From Nemophila menziesii (Eukaryota > Streptophyta > Magnoliopsida > Boraginales > Hydrophyllaceae), in contig JARWIR010000051.1 of NCBI GenBank assembly GCA_029959085.1, positions 2,294,001 through 2,358,000 on the forward strand: DNA of 64,000 nucleotides. The letters are read 5' to 3'. How positions within the stretch are numbered: the first letter of the stretch is position 1; every line of letters starts with the position of its first letter. The notes under the pieces are model-generated. The model saw nothing but the letters and a program-made list of their open reading frames with translations, ran no database searches and had not been told where the DNA came from. The position numbers and the translations under genes are program-made. Shown here in pieces: positions 24,006-34,763 of the stretch.

Positions 24006-25021
24006 TGATGAATAGGCTTTTAGACCTCATTATTCAGTACCTCTCATTATATTCTTCAAATTAAAACATCATTAGAAGAGAGCGTCAAGAAGAAAAGAAG
24101 TTTGGAGCTGGAGACTGTCTATATCTCCACGTTGCAGCCAATTCATCTTCCTAATTAGGTTTCTATTTTCCTTTCTGTAAAACAATTATGAATTACTTTT
24201 TATTTATTTTCTTAGTTTTTCCAATTATGACCTAATTTTAATTAGTGCTTGAGATCGCATTATGGATTGATTTTGATTCTATTTTATTCTATGCTTTTGT
24301 ATTTGGGATTTTTACAATTGAAATCAAATTGGGTATTAGGTATTTTTCATTAATTTGTTCTTAGTAACTATAATTGACGTAATTAACCAATCATAGGTCT
24401 TAGTATCTAGGCTATTCCAATTAGTGGCGATTGGATCACCTTGACGGGGGGTTTAGGTACAGAAATAATTAATGAATGTAGGATAGAAATTATTTGACTC
24501 TGACGAGCGTAATTAATCCTATGGCCAATTGGGTAGAATAAACTTAATCACTTAAGAATGGACTATAATCACCCTGACGGGGTTTGTAGCATTTAAGAGT
24601 AGCTCCTTAGTCCACCCTGACGGGGGTAAGGATGACCTTAGAATCCCGACCATTACTTTTTACCAATTTGTCCCTTAAACGAAACATGGAATAAATAAGA
24701 GTTAGATGAAATCCTTGCGTATCTCAAGTGCTACTTTCTCATACTTGCGTTTTACTTTTATTTACTTGCGTCTTAGTTAATTATTTGCATTTTCCATTTA
24801 GTCTTTCGTTACTTAGAATAATAAAAACAAACAAACAATCATTATATCTTTTACTTGCTTTCATAAGTGCAACCAATCATTACTTGATAAGCATTGTAGT
24901 CAACCATCCCGTCCTTGGAACGAATCTGTTTTATCAACTATATTACTTGGGACAACCGTACACTTGCGGTTGTGGTTTGATTATTTATTGCATTATTTTT
25001 AGAACACACAAAGGACCACCA
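24006..25021 (+). repeat. Nested solo LTR with AAGGT target duplication
   Basis: Runs TGATGAATAGG...GGACCACCA, 1016 bp. It is flanked by a perfect 5-bp duplication AAGGT (24001-24005 and 25022-25026). It is related to the LTR at 19361 over R/U5, including four CTGACG-type motifs at 24441, 24500, 24574 and 24617, but about 500 bp of U3 is absent. No internal element sequence is present, so it is a solo LTR left by LTR-LTR recombination. The pol reading frame resumes directly after the right-hand duplication. Confidence 0.95.
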
Positions 25022-25038
25022 AAGGTCAAAGAAGATTA

Positions 25039-27522
25039 ATGCCCGCTATGAAGGATGTAGTGAAGAAAGAGGTGATCAAGCTTTTAGATGCGGGGATTAT
25101 TTATCCCATCTCGAGTAGTGAATGGGTGAGTCCGGTTCAGTGTGTGCCGAAGAAAGGAGGAATGACAACAGTTCTTAATGATAAAAATGAAGCGATTCCT
25201 TCAAGAACGGTAGTTGGATGGAGAGTTTGCATGGGTTACAGAAAGCTGAACAAGGCCACCAGAAAAGATCATTTTCCTTTGCCCTTCATAGATCAAATGT
25301 TAGACAAATTAGCCGGAAGAGAGTACTATTGCTTCTTGGATGGTTATTCTGGGTATAATCAAATTTATGTGGCCCCGGAAGATCAACATAAAACAACATT
25401 TACATACCCCTTTGGTACTTTTGCATATCGCAGAATGCCATTTGGGTTGTGTAATGCTCCTGCTACCTTTCAAAGATGCATGATGGCCATCTTCTCGGAT
25501 ATGATCGATAACTTTCTTAAAGTGTTTATGGATGATTTCTCTGTATTTGGTGATGATTTTGATAAATGCTTAGATAATTTAGAGAAAGTGTTAATCAGAT
25601 GCAAAGAAACAGATTTGGTTTTAAACTGGGAGAAGTGTCATTTCATGGTTCGCGAAGGTATATATTTAGGTCACAAGGTTTCGAGTGTTGGATTAGAGGT
25701 TGATAGAGCAAAGATAGAGGTAATTAAAACTCTTCCCCCTCCTGTTTCTGTTAAAGGGGTAAGGAGTTTTCTTGGCCATGCTGGCTTTTATAGGCGATTT
25801 ATCAAAGACTTTTCTAAGATTGCTAAACCGTTATGCAACTTACTCGAAAAGGATTCTAAATTCCTTTTTGATGAAGCTTGTTTAGCGGCCTTCAAAGCAA
25901 TCAAAGAAAAGCTTATTTCTGCTCCTATAGTATTACCTCCAGATTGGAATTTACCGTTTGAGGTTATGTGTGATGCGAGTGATTTGTGTATGGGAGCTGT
26001 ATTGGGACAGAGAAAAGAGAAAGTTTTTCATTCGATTTATTCTGCTAGTAAAACTTTTAATGGTGCTCAAGTGAATTATACAGTTACAGAAAAGGAATTA
26101 CTAGCGGTGGTGTATTCATTCGATAAATTTCGCTCTTATCTTCTTGGAGCGAAAGTTATTGTCTATACAGATCATTCAGCGATTCGATATCTTATGGAGA
26201 AGAAGGATGCTAAACCAAGGTTAATCAGATGGGTCTTATTGCTTCAAGAGTTTGATTTAGAGATCAAGGATAGAAAAGGGTGTGAGAATCAGGTTGCGGA
26301 TCATCTATCGCGGTTAGAAGGTTCAGAGATGAATAGTGGTACTGAAACAGTTAGAGAAGAATTTCCTGATAAGAGTTTATTCGTTGTTCGTGATTATGAA
26401 GCTCCTTGGTATGCGGATATTGCAAACTTAGTGGTGAGTGGTTCCTTTCCTGAAGATTCAACTTATCAAGAAAGAAAAAGACTAGCTCATCGTGCAAGAC
26501 AATTCTTTTGGGAGGATCCTTTCCTCTACAAAGTGTGTGCTGATCAAATGGTAAGAAGATGTGTAGCCAAGGAAGAAATTGAGGCGATTATAGCTGGGTG
26601 TCACGATTCACCTTATGGTGGACATTTCAAAGGAGATCGAACTGTTGCTAAGGTATTACAATCTGGTTTCTATTGGCCCTCTATTATAAAAGATTGTCAT
26701 GAATATACGAAAAGATGTGCGAGATGTCAATTTACCGGAAACATATCCAAGAGGGATGAGATGCCACGTAACAATGTATTAGAAGTTGAAATATTCGATG
26801 TTTGGGGTATAGATTTTATGGGTCCTTTTGTTCCTTCAAATGGTAACCTCTACATCTTGTTAGCTGTTGATTACGTGTCTAAGTGGGTAGAAGCTGTGGC
26901 TTTGCCAACTAATGATTCACGAGTGGTGATTAAGTTCTTGAAATCGCATATTTTCACCAGACATGGCACTCCAAGGGTAATTATTAGCGATGGAGGTACT
27001 CATTTCGTTAATAAGTATCTAAAGACTGTTCTAGAGAAATATGGAGTGAGACATCGTGTATCTACTGCTTATCATCCACAAGCCAATGGTCAAGCCGAAG
27101 TCTCATATCGTGAGGTAAAATCTATCTTAGAGAAAACCGTTGGTCCTACTAGAAAAGATTGGTCTATGAAATTAGATGATGCACTATGGGCCTATCGTAC
27201 TGCTTTCAAAACTCCAGTAGATGCTTCTCCGTATCGAATGGTATATGGTAAGGCTTGTCACTTACCTCTTGAGCTTGAAATGGGTGCCTATTGGGCTATT
27301 GCAAAGTTAAATTTAGATCCTACTCTAGCTGGTCAGAATCGAATGATGAAAATTAATGAGCTTGATGAATTTCGATTACATGCTTATGAAAATGCTAAAC
27401 TTTACAAAGAAAATACCAAGAGATGGCATGATAATCGGATTCGAGAGAAGAACTTTGTAGTAGGACAAAGAGTGTTGAAATATAATTCAAAGTTCAGTAA
27501 TTATCCGGGGAAATTAAGATAG
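25039..27522 (+). pseudogene. Athila-like RT, RNase H and integrase
   Basis: An 827-codon frame. Reverse transcriptase (residues about 1-260) has [11 protein letters not shown] and catalytic FMDDF (25525-25539). RNase H (about 310-430) has [14 protein letters not shown] and YTDHSAI. The integrase zinc-binding segment (H...H...CARC, about 26600-26730) precedes the core with [15 protein letters not shown] and the E-bearing AEVSYRE (DDE triad). The stop TAG at 27520-27522 interrupts integrase; recognisable residues (WSGPYIV..., NCHRLKIYHGG) continue in the same frame to 27647. The 5' end of the RT frame is separated from protease by the nested LTR. Confidence 0.93.
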
Positions 27523-27606
27523 AAGTGGTCGGGTCCTTACATTGTAACCAAGGTCACACCTCATGGAGCTATAGAGATAGAACATCCACTTGAAAACCGT
27601 ACATTC

Positions 27607-28059
27607 ATGGTGAACTGTCATCGCTTAAAGATATATCATGGAGGTGAAGATAGAAACCGCACCATTAAAAACCTTGTGCAGTATCCAAGGTTTTTGTTTA
27701 ATAATTGGCCGAGGTGCCAACAACTTGTTGATCCTTCTCTACAGGGTCAGTACCCAATAACCGCCGTGCTCAAGGCGGCTAAGCTGGCATATAAATGTGT
27801 CCATCCGGACCCGAAGAACCGTCCCTGTATGAGCCAAGTTTTGAGGGAATTGGAATCCCTGGAGAATTATGCGGACTTAGCAGTTGATAATCCGCAGCAC
27901 CAGTCGCCCCCACCAGCTAATCAAGGTGGGTCAAGCCGCTCACAGGTGGGATTCGTACGTGGAAATATGCAACAAGGAAGAAGTCCAGCGATTACTCCGA
28001 TAAGGACAGAAGTGCTTTATCGATCCGCCCGACCCAGTGGCGCTCCTCAGCATCCCTAG
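27607..28059 (+). pseudogene. Chimeric ORF: integrase tail fused to kinase C-lobe
   Basis: A 150-codon ORF. Its first 13-14 codons are the integrase C-terminal tail. At 27648 it passes in frame into a copy of kinase exon 6 (38873-39283), starting at [14 protein letters not shown] and running to the natural kinase stop. Compared with the intact copy it has changes such as G to N before WPRCQ and E to K in the PDPENRP motif, but no frameshift. It lacks all catalytic kinase residues. The start ATG lies in retroelement sequence. Whether it is transcribed is unknown; it is most simply a pseudogene formed by recombination. Confidence 0.75.
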
Positions 28060-29560
28060 GCGTGTAGAGATGCTTAGTTTAGATTATGCTTTTGAATTTC
28101 AAAACTTGTGTTTGTATGAACTTTATGCTTTCTTTATATATGTATGATATTTTGCATGATAATGTGTTATTTTTCATAATTCAGGTACCTATAGTTAATG
28201 ATAATCATTTTAAAAGGAAAATTAAATATTAGAAAACGACTTATAAAAGCAAAGACGAAATAAATTGGAAAGAAAAAAAATAACAAACTTTTAGGGTCGT
28301 CAGTGGTAATAAAAAGCAAAATAAAAAAAATAAAATCCAATCAGACAGAAACCATATATATTCTCAGTGATAATATTTGACAAAAGAGAGTGTTATACAT
28401 GTGGATCGTATTTAATGTGGATCAAAAGAAACCATATTCATTCTTATTAAGAATCCCTTTTTAATAGTAATGTAAAACAAAATCATTTTATACAAGAGGT
28501 CTGGTGCAGCTTTTTAGATCTGGTTTTCATTTTGGTTCATAAATTCAATATTTTATTTCAGTTTTACATAGCACGATCGAATCAAACTAAATAAAACCGA
28601 AATTTTTTCCTTGGTTTTATGTTTGACTGTTTAATTTTTCTTGTTAGGTTCGATTTTATATTTTTTACTTGCTCAACTCTAGTACGGGTCTATGTTACCA
28701 TCACCCAATAGTATTTTTGCAGCAAAAAAAGAAAAAGTATTTTCAAACCTTCAAACCTGAAACCACCAACAACCTCGTCAAAGTATTAACTCCAATATTA
28801 ATGTAAGATATCTCAACACAATCTATAGTCATTTATGGACATCAATAAATATTCTGAATAATTTGACCATTTTACATGTCAGAATTATCCTCTTAGCTTA
28901 TATCATAATATCAATATATATGAACTTTAATAAATATTCATAATAATTTAACTATTATATATGTCACTGATGTCAGAATTATTCACTAGACTTATATCAA
29001 AAATATAAAATTAAAATAAATTTAAAATTCAAAATGAAAAGTAGCACATTTTATTTAAAACACATTTCCTAAATCAATTGAAAATCGTTAATAATATGTA
29101 TTATTTAATTTAAATCAAATTTCCTAAATTAAAAAAGAATTAACAAAATTAAAACTTATATTTTATAAAAAAAATAGTTTTATCGTGTGATTTTTCAATT
29201 AAATCTCTGCTACTCTGAGAAAAACATGATCTAACCCAGGTAATTTCCCTCTTGTAATTTATTTTTGCTAAATTATTATCATAATCGCCTCATTACACCA
29301 AAGTTTAGTGAAAAAAATGAAAAAAATCTAATTACCGATGCAGATCTATGACATTACATTCGATTTGATTTTTGCAGGAGGAAAAAATCAAAGTAATTAA
29401 CAAATAAATCTTTTTTTTTTGAATTTAATCTTTCTAGCTATTAGTTTATCTCATAGATGTATTAGTTTCAGTTTTGGATTTAGCTTCCATTTTGTGTTGG
29501 TCATTCAGTTTTGGATTTTTTTAGTATGTGTTACATAAAATCCATGGATATTTATGACTA
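27648..29560 (+). repeat. Segmental duplication, copy 1 (kinase 3' end to VPS29)
   Basis: Co-linear with 38873-40838, apart from small indels and point changes: kinase exon 6, then about 1.3 kb of AT-rich intergenic DNA, then the acceptor TTTTTGCAGGAGGAAAAA of VPS29 exon 1. Here a 126-bp block equal to almost all VPS29 exon-1 coding sequence is missing, with an AT dinucleotide at both deletion borders. The intron after it continues to exon 2 at 29576. Apart from these exons the interval holds no gene. Confidence 0.9.
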
Positions 29561-29575
29561 TTTTCTCCATATCAG

Positions 29576-29750
29576 GAAGTTCATGATTATCTAAAGAGTT
29601 TATGTCCAAGCTTACACATCACTCGAGGTGAATATGATGAGGATGTTCACTATCCAGAGACAAAACACTCACTATAAGGACAATTTAAGCTTGGTAGAAG
29701 TGAAGGTGCACAAGATTGATTTCAAGAAAACGGCTTCTTCTGCTCCGTGA
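29576..29750 (+). pseudogene. VPS29: VPS29 pseudogene: exon 2 fused to C-terminus
   Basis: After a splice-acceptor-like CATATCAG, translation gives EVHDYLKSLCPSLHITRGEYDED, matching the second coding segment of plant VPS29, a retromer subunit in endosomal sorting. Small compensating indels follow (a stop in KHSL*), then QFKLG. The sequence then jumps directly to the C-terminal end of the protein (a KVHKIDFKKTASSAP-like string in another frame) and a stop at 29748. The middle of the protein, including the metal-site GHTH region, is absent, and exon 1 is deleted upstream. The gene is non-functional. Confidence 0.88.
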
Positions 29751-29999
29751 CTCTACTCTCTTGGCTCATAAATGTATTAATATATTACTAAAAATTGTGT
29801 TATACTGCTAGACCTACCTTTGGTGCAATCGTCAATGTTTTTGTCTAATTTATTGTGTTGTTTGATTTTGTTAGTATCACTTTGAATAGTTACAAGGGAC
29901 CAGGAGTACCAATATTATTTTATAAATGCAACTATGATACATTATTATATTTGTTACTAGCTAGTATATTCTAGGAGTGTATTTCGCGCCCGAGTTTTA

Positions 30000-30885
30000 A
30001 CCTATCAGTTATGTGGAATAGATAGTACCTGTTAGATTACTTCCACGAACAGCAGTGGAGTTCCGTGTAAGGCCAGGAGCTTCCTCTTGTATATCTTCCA
30101 GGCCCAGTCCATCAGTATTATTCACATCAGACCTGCTGCACTCTAATTCTGCAGCCTGCTGTGATTTAACTCTCAGTTCATTGAGCAGCGGCCATCCTTC
30201 CCATAGCCCAATATACCTACTACAATCGCAGAATAGATGAATTTCCGTCTCGTCACAGTTAACACCGCACCGACTTAAGTTAGCAGCAGTAGGGAGCTTT
30301 TTTTTTAACAGCTCTCCATATCAGCATCTTCACTTTTTCAGGGTACTTCAAGGACCACAATCTACCCCAATTAAACCAAGGCGCCAGCTCCAAGGGTTGG
30401 GTGGAGTTATACACAGACTTGACCGAGAATTTGCCGAAATTTTCAAGTTTCCATTTATAATCTATATCCAACCCATTCTGAACTTGCTCTACACCATTCA
30501 GTAAAATTTCTCGACCCTCTAATAAGCCTTTACACACCCTAGAGTCGGAGGATTTCGAACCTCGATGAATAAAACCATCACTGAAATACTTTCCTTTTAA
30601 CGCTACAACCCACAAAGCCTTGTCATACTTAAGAATCCGCCACCCTAGCTTCGCAAGTAATGCCCTATTAAAAGTGCGTGTATCTCTAAATTCCAAACCA
30701 CCATCTCTCTTCGATATACATAACTTTTCTCACGAGATCCAATGGATTTTCCGTGTCTCATCTCCACTTCCCTATACGAAATCGCAGGTTATTTTATCAA
30801 TTTCTTTACACACATGAACGTGATGTTTAGAGGTTTGCATAATATACGTGGGAATAGCACTTAAAACGCACTTGGCTAAAATTTT
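30000..30885 (-). pseudogene. LINE RT/zf-RVT fragment, minus strand
   Basis: Reading leftward from about 30885: LAKCVLSAIPTYIMQT and EIDKITCDFV, the end of the RT region in L1-type plant LINEs; then GGLEFRDTRTFNRALLAKLGWRIL; then a zf-RVT zinc-binding segment (frameshifted at about 30290; LPTAANLSRCGVNCDETEIHLFCDC). A polar linker of about 60 residues (KSQQAAELECSRSDV...) runs to about 30000, where resemblance ends before RNase H. Stops and frameshifts make it a pseudogene. Confidence 0.82.
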
Positions 30886-31110
30886 GAATATCAAGGAAGA
30901 TAAAATACCATGTATCTTGGAGTACCTCTTAATTCCAAGAAATTATAATATTAGTGATTGTATCCATAAGTGTAGTAATAAAATGTTATCTTATGCTAAG
31001 AAATTGGAATTTATTAAAGTTGCTCTTATAAGTAAAACACTAACCAATATACTTATTAAAATGATAAAAATGATCGTCATACACGGAAAGAAAGTACTGA
31101 GCAATAATTA
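30886..31110 (+). pseudogene. Second LINE fragment, plus strand
   Basis: Plus-strand translation gives YLGVPL, DCI.KCSNKML and SYAKKLEFIKVALIS, which match the region after the RT catalytic core of plant LINEs. It abuts the minus-strand LINE head to head at about 30885. Short and broken. Confidence 0.6.
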
Positions 31111-31119
31111 TTAATCAAT

Positions 31120-32400
31120 ACAGTTGTTGTATATGAGCTAAATTCACTTAGATTTTATTTACATATCGTCTTCATTATACGAGTCGGTCACGTATTACAT
31201 TGAAGAAATTGCGGCCTCTCATCTCGATCGTATGACCCTCAAAAACAAAATATTACTTAATTTATAATATCATAATCATATTCAAAATTCAAACAGAAGT
31301 TACCAAAATTTCCTTATTTATAAAGATAGACCGTTTTGTGATATTATATACGGGCCATTTATCTAAAACAACCAACTCACCCCCTTCATTTATAAAAAAC
31401 ATCCAACCCCCCTAACTAACCCTATCTTATAGTTAGAACCCAACTAATAGGAATAAAAACCCAAAAATACCCCTATAGTCACCCTTATATAACACCACTC
31501 CATCCCCTTTCTCTCTCATTAATCTCCCACCCCGGTTCCCCTCCCCTAACCTCTCTCCCCGTTCTCTCTTACTAGCCATCCCACCCCACCCCCTGAGCCA
31601 CCGCGCCACCACCATCCCACCGCACCCCAAACCCTCCTCTCTGATCAAACACGGTTCCCCTCACCTCTTTCCCCTTCCCTCCCCTCTTTTTCTTGCCATC
31701 ACCACCCCCTACAATCAACACCACCGCCCACCAGCATCTCATCTACCCTATCTGATCAAACCACCACCAACCCACCACCACCGCCAATCCCCATCAGCAT
31801 CGGATCCACCGCCCCTCCCCTCCCCTCCCCTCTTTTTCTTGCCACCACCGCCCCTAAAAGCAACACCCACCACCACATCCCCAACCAACATCACCAGCAG
31901 CAACATCAGCATCATCACTCACCTCCATCGAGTAAATGTTCCAACACGGGCTATAACACCTCACGGCATTGACATCTCCACCCAACCTCTTCTGCTCGTA
32001 ACGAACCACCACTGAATCCACTGATGGGGTCAAGCCTTTGTGAATGTATGCTTGCTGGGGCCAGCCCAGTTTGGATTTACTCTTGCTGGGCACAGACTCA
32101 GGGCCATTTCAATGAAGCGCATAAATAACATGGGTCCAGCCCGAAATAAATTCAGCAGCCCACCCCCTCCATGTGTTGAACGAAGGAACAATTGATACGA
32201 AGATCAATTGTACGAAATTCATCCACCTATTGATGGATTTTGAATCAGAAACAGTGTCAGTTTTAAGTCTTTTGATCACACCATGGGGCTGCTCAATTCT
32301 GTAAGAGATTTGGCATCGCAAATTGTAGTAGGCAGAGTGTATTTACATTTTGGAACAGAAGAAATATGGAATTGGAGCTGCAATTTAAAGTCTAATTGAC
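31120..32400. other. Non-coding, with C-rich low-complexity block
   Basis: Positions 31370-31870 form a polypyrimidine, C-rich block (CTCCCCTCCCCTCC near 31815-31835; CCACC/CACCACC runs) in an otherwise AT-rich setting. Short ORFs on the minus strand are Gly/Arg-rich by-products. The lead-in resembles that of the CCA microsatellite at 2.2 kb. Positions 31880-32340 have mixed composition without a recognised protein. Confidence 0.45.
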
Positions 32401-32714
32401 GACTTCTCAATCTGAAATTTCTTCTCTTTCACTAAAGTGGTGAGTTTTGGTCCTTTAACTCTTTTGCTTGCTATTGGACTTCAAAATTCACTTCTTCCAT
32501 TCATCTTGGTACCTCCTAGCATCCATGTACCTAACAACTTCACACTAAACAAGAAAATTAATGCACAAAAGCTCTAAAAGTAATATTAATATAATTCAGA
32601 AGGAAGAAAGTGTAATATAACAATATATGCTTATAAATTAATTAACTAAGTCCAATTTATACCTAACATTATGTCTCCTAAGGTAATTTATTTATAACAT
32701 AAAGAGAGACATCA
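32400..32714 (-). repeat. LTR fragment, minus strand
   Basis: Ends AGAGAGACATCA at 32714, the reverse complement of a TGATGTCTC LTR start. It contains ACTTCACACTAAACAAGAAAATTAATG and CACAAAAGCTCTAAAAGTAA, also present in minus-strand LTRs near 47340-47400 and 50320-50360. The U5 end is lost. Confidence 0.6.
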
Positions 32715-32959
32715 ACTTGCAAAGATCTAAATTTTCTCTTACAAGGAATGATTGGAGGTCCTTTTCTACTCACGTTACTATTGGTTGAAATGAATGGAGT
32801 TCATATTAGTGTTTCACTAGTTTTCATATTAGCCTCCTCAATTTTCTTTTACAAAATGATAACAAATAGAATTCATATTAGTGTTTCATTACATTAATAT
32901 TTCAAGAGTTAGTTGCATAATTTATACCTTAGAACAATTAACCGGCAATTTATGCACAT

Positions 32960-33690
32960 CATGTCCTACCTTGCACAAATACTACATCTTACTTTACCAA
33001 CTTGTTTGACACTAAGTGTGATGTCCTCCTTATTCAAAGCATCTTCTTTGTTAGTAGTTTATAATTTTCATTTTCAGAAACTTGTACTTGAGAAGAATTA
33101 GAAAGTGAACTCAAAAATTTGGACATATGATTATCAAGGAATGATTTGAAGTCTTGATCGTTCCGACCACCTAGCAAATCACTTGTACCTCCTAAAATCT
33201 CAAAGTCAGCCATGGAATCTTGTGTTGGAGCATAGTATCTTGTGTTTTCATTACTACCCTCAAATATAGTAGATTATGTCGGAGCAAAATTGCCTATGTT
33301 TTCATTCCCACCCTCAAATAACTCATCATCAACCCTTTCTTTGTTACCCAAACTTTTATCATGAACCACCTCCTTACAAGTTCTCTTATTATGGCTTGTT
33401 TATTTCACTTTGAACACCTAACTATAAGTATTGGATTTGTACACTCGAGAATACTTGTAGGTAGTTGAGGTAATGCTCCAGTGCGGCCTTCACCGGGCTC
33501 TCTTCTTCTCTTTGTCTTAGGTCTTTGAGAACTTTAAGCGACTTGGGTGATTTCAAATGTTGATGTTTAGAAACATGCCACAATGCTATACCATTGGTTG
33601 GTATTATCACGGGTTCATAGACGCTTATATACGCATTTTTAGTGTAGCATTTATCCACACAATACTCTATATCTTCTCTCAAATACATGA
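32960..33690 (-). pseudogene. Mutator-like (MULE) transposase C-terminus
   Basis: Minus-strand 33688-33422 gives EYCVDKCYTKNAYISVYEPVI.PTNG...W, a pattern typical of the MULE transposase end. In a shifted frame, SHNKRTCKE follows, the end of the CCHC knuckle (GHNKRTCK). A low-complexity C-terminal tail (FEGGNEN, DFEILGGTSDLLGG) follows with one stop, down to about 32960. The DDE core is missing. Confidence 0.7.
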
Positions 33691-33699
33691 TTGTGACTA

Positions 33700-34763
33700 T
33701 TCCACCTACACTTATCTCCTGAAATAATATATATCCAGTGCAAAATTTATTGAGTACCTTATTATTTCGATAAATTTAAAGGATCAATATTCCTTTATAA
33801 ATTTTCAACATCCATTTTTTGAAGTTTTAGTCAAGTTGATCTATTATTAATCTTAATCAAATTGAGATTGATATTTTTTCGAATGAAAGTGATTGAATAT
33901 TATATTTTGTGCTTTTTCTTTATTTTAATCAAATGAGTTATGAACTTTCAATTAACGTGTACACTTTTAATTTTCTTTTTGATTGAGTTGATTTTTGTTG
34001 ATTAAAAGTTGAAAATAAATGTAGAGATAGGTAGGGTGGGTTCTTGGAGTTATGGGTACGTGGGTGTGAACAAGAAGATTAAAAAACAAAAAAAGTAAAT
34101 AAGTAATAATTGATTGCAAGGTAATGTGTTTATTATATCTCTAACTTGAATTTGAATGTGAATGACCTGACACGTGACTTAACATATGACCTAACAAAAT
34201 GTTAAACAAGATGAAGGTTGTCCAAAACAAACAAAAAAAGGGAAAAAAGATCAAAATGAAAAATAAAGAAGAAATCTATCATAAACCTCAAAAATAAGGG
34301 ACCAGTCTATACCAATTATCCTATATGACATAATATTGAAAAATATATATACGTCAATACAAAACACTTCATCGATCCAAAGTTTACTACTAAACCAATC
34401 AATTTCAAGACATTTACATTTCAATTAAAAAGGAAATTAAAAAATCTATAATTGTTTTGGCCTTGCTATAAAATGCATTCAAGTATGTTCATCTACTCAT
34501 ATTTATATATTCATCAATAAAACATCAATTCGTATCTCCTTATATAATATAAATATCTTGTTTCGACAAATTTAAAAGTTCCAACATTCTTTATAAATTT
34601 TCCAAAATTCTTTTTTAAGATCCAATCAACTCAATCTAGTTTGTATCTTTTTCTTTACTTTAATGAAATGAGGTTACAGATCTTTAATTAAAAGTGTAAA
34701 TTTCTACTTTTTATCCGATTGAGTTAATTTTTAATTTAAAGTTAAGTTTCGATTTTTATAAAA
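33700..34763 (+). promoter_or_regulatory. Kinase upstream region with diverged tandem duplication
   Basis: No coding sequence. A block at about 33755-34015 is repeated in diverged form at about 34545-34760 (shared strings TTTATAAATTTTC, CTTTTTCTTTA.TTTAAT.AAATGAG, GATTGAGTT.ATTTTT). The second copy ends at the kinase start codon. TATAAAAT near 34466 is a candidate TATA box about 300 bp upstream of the ATG. Confidence 0.5.

Larger units (their letters stand above)
19361..27647 (+). mobile_element. Athila-like Ty3/gypsy element, 3'-truncated
   Basis: A 5' LTR, Asp-tRNA-type primer site, gag, protease, reverse transcriptase, RNase H and integrase are present in that order. A solo LTR of a related element is nested at 24006-25021. 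The 3' LTR and any region after integrase are missing: sequence switches at 27648 to a duplicated kinase exon. ACAAG precedes the 5' LTR, but there is no right-hand partner to test as a target duplication. The coding breaks (frameshift in the gag zinc knuckle, nested LTR, stop at 27520) make it non-autonomous. Confidence 0.92.

Noticed and set aside
19361..27647. Endogenous virus with an envelope gene
   Set aside because: Domain order and primer site fit an Athila-like Ty3/gypsy element, but sequence after integrase is replaced by host DNA at 27648, so no envelope-like ORF is present to support that call.
31433..31648. Gly/Arg-rich minus-strand ORF
   Set aside because: By-product of the C-rich polypyrimidine block; no recognisable domain.
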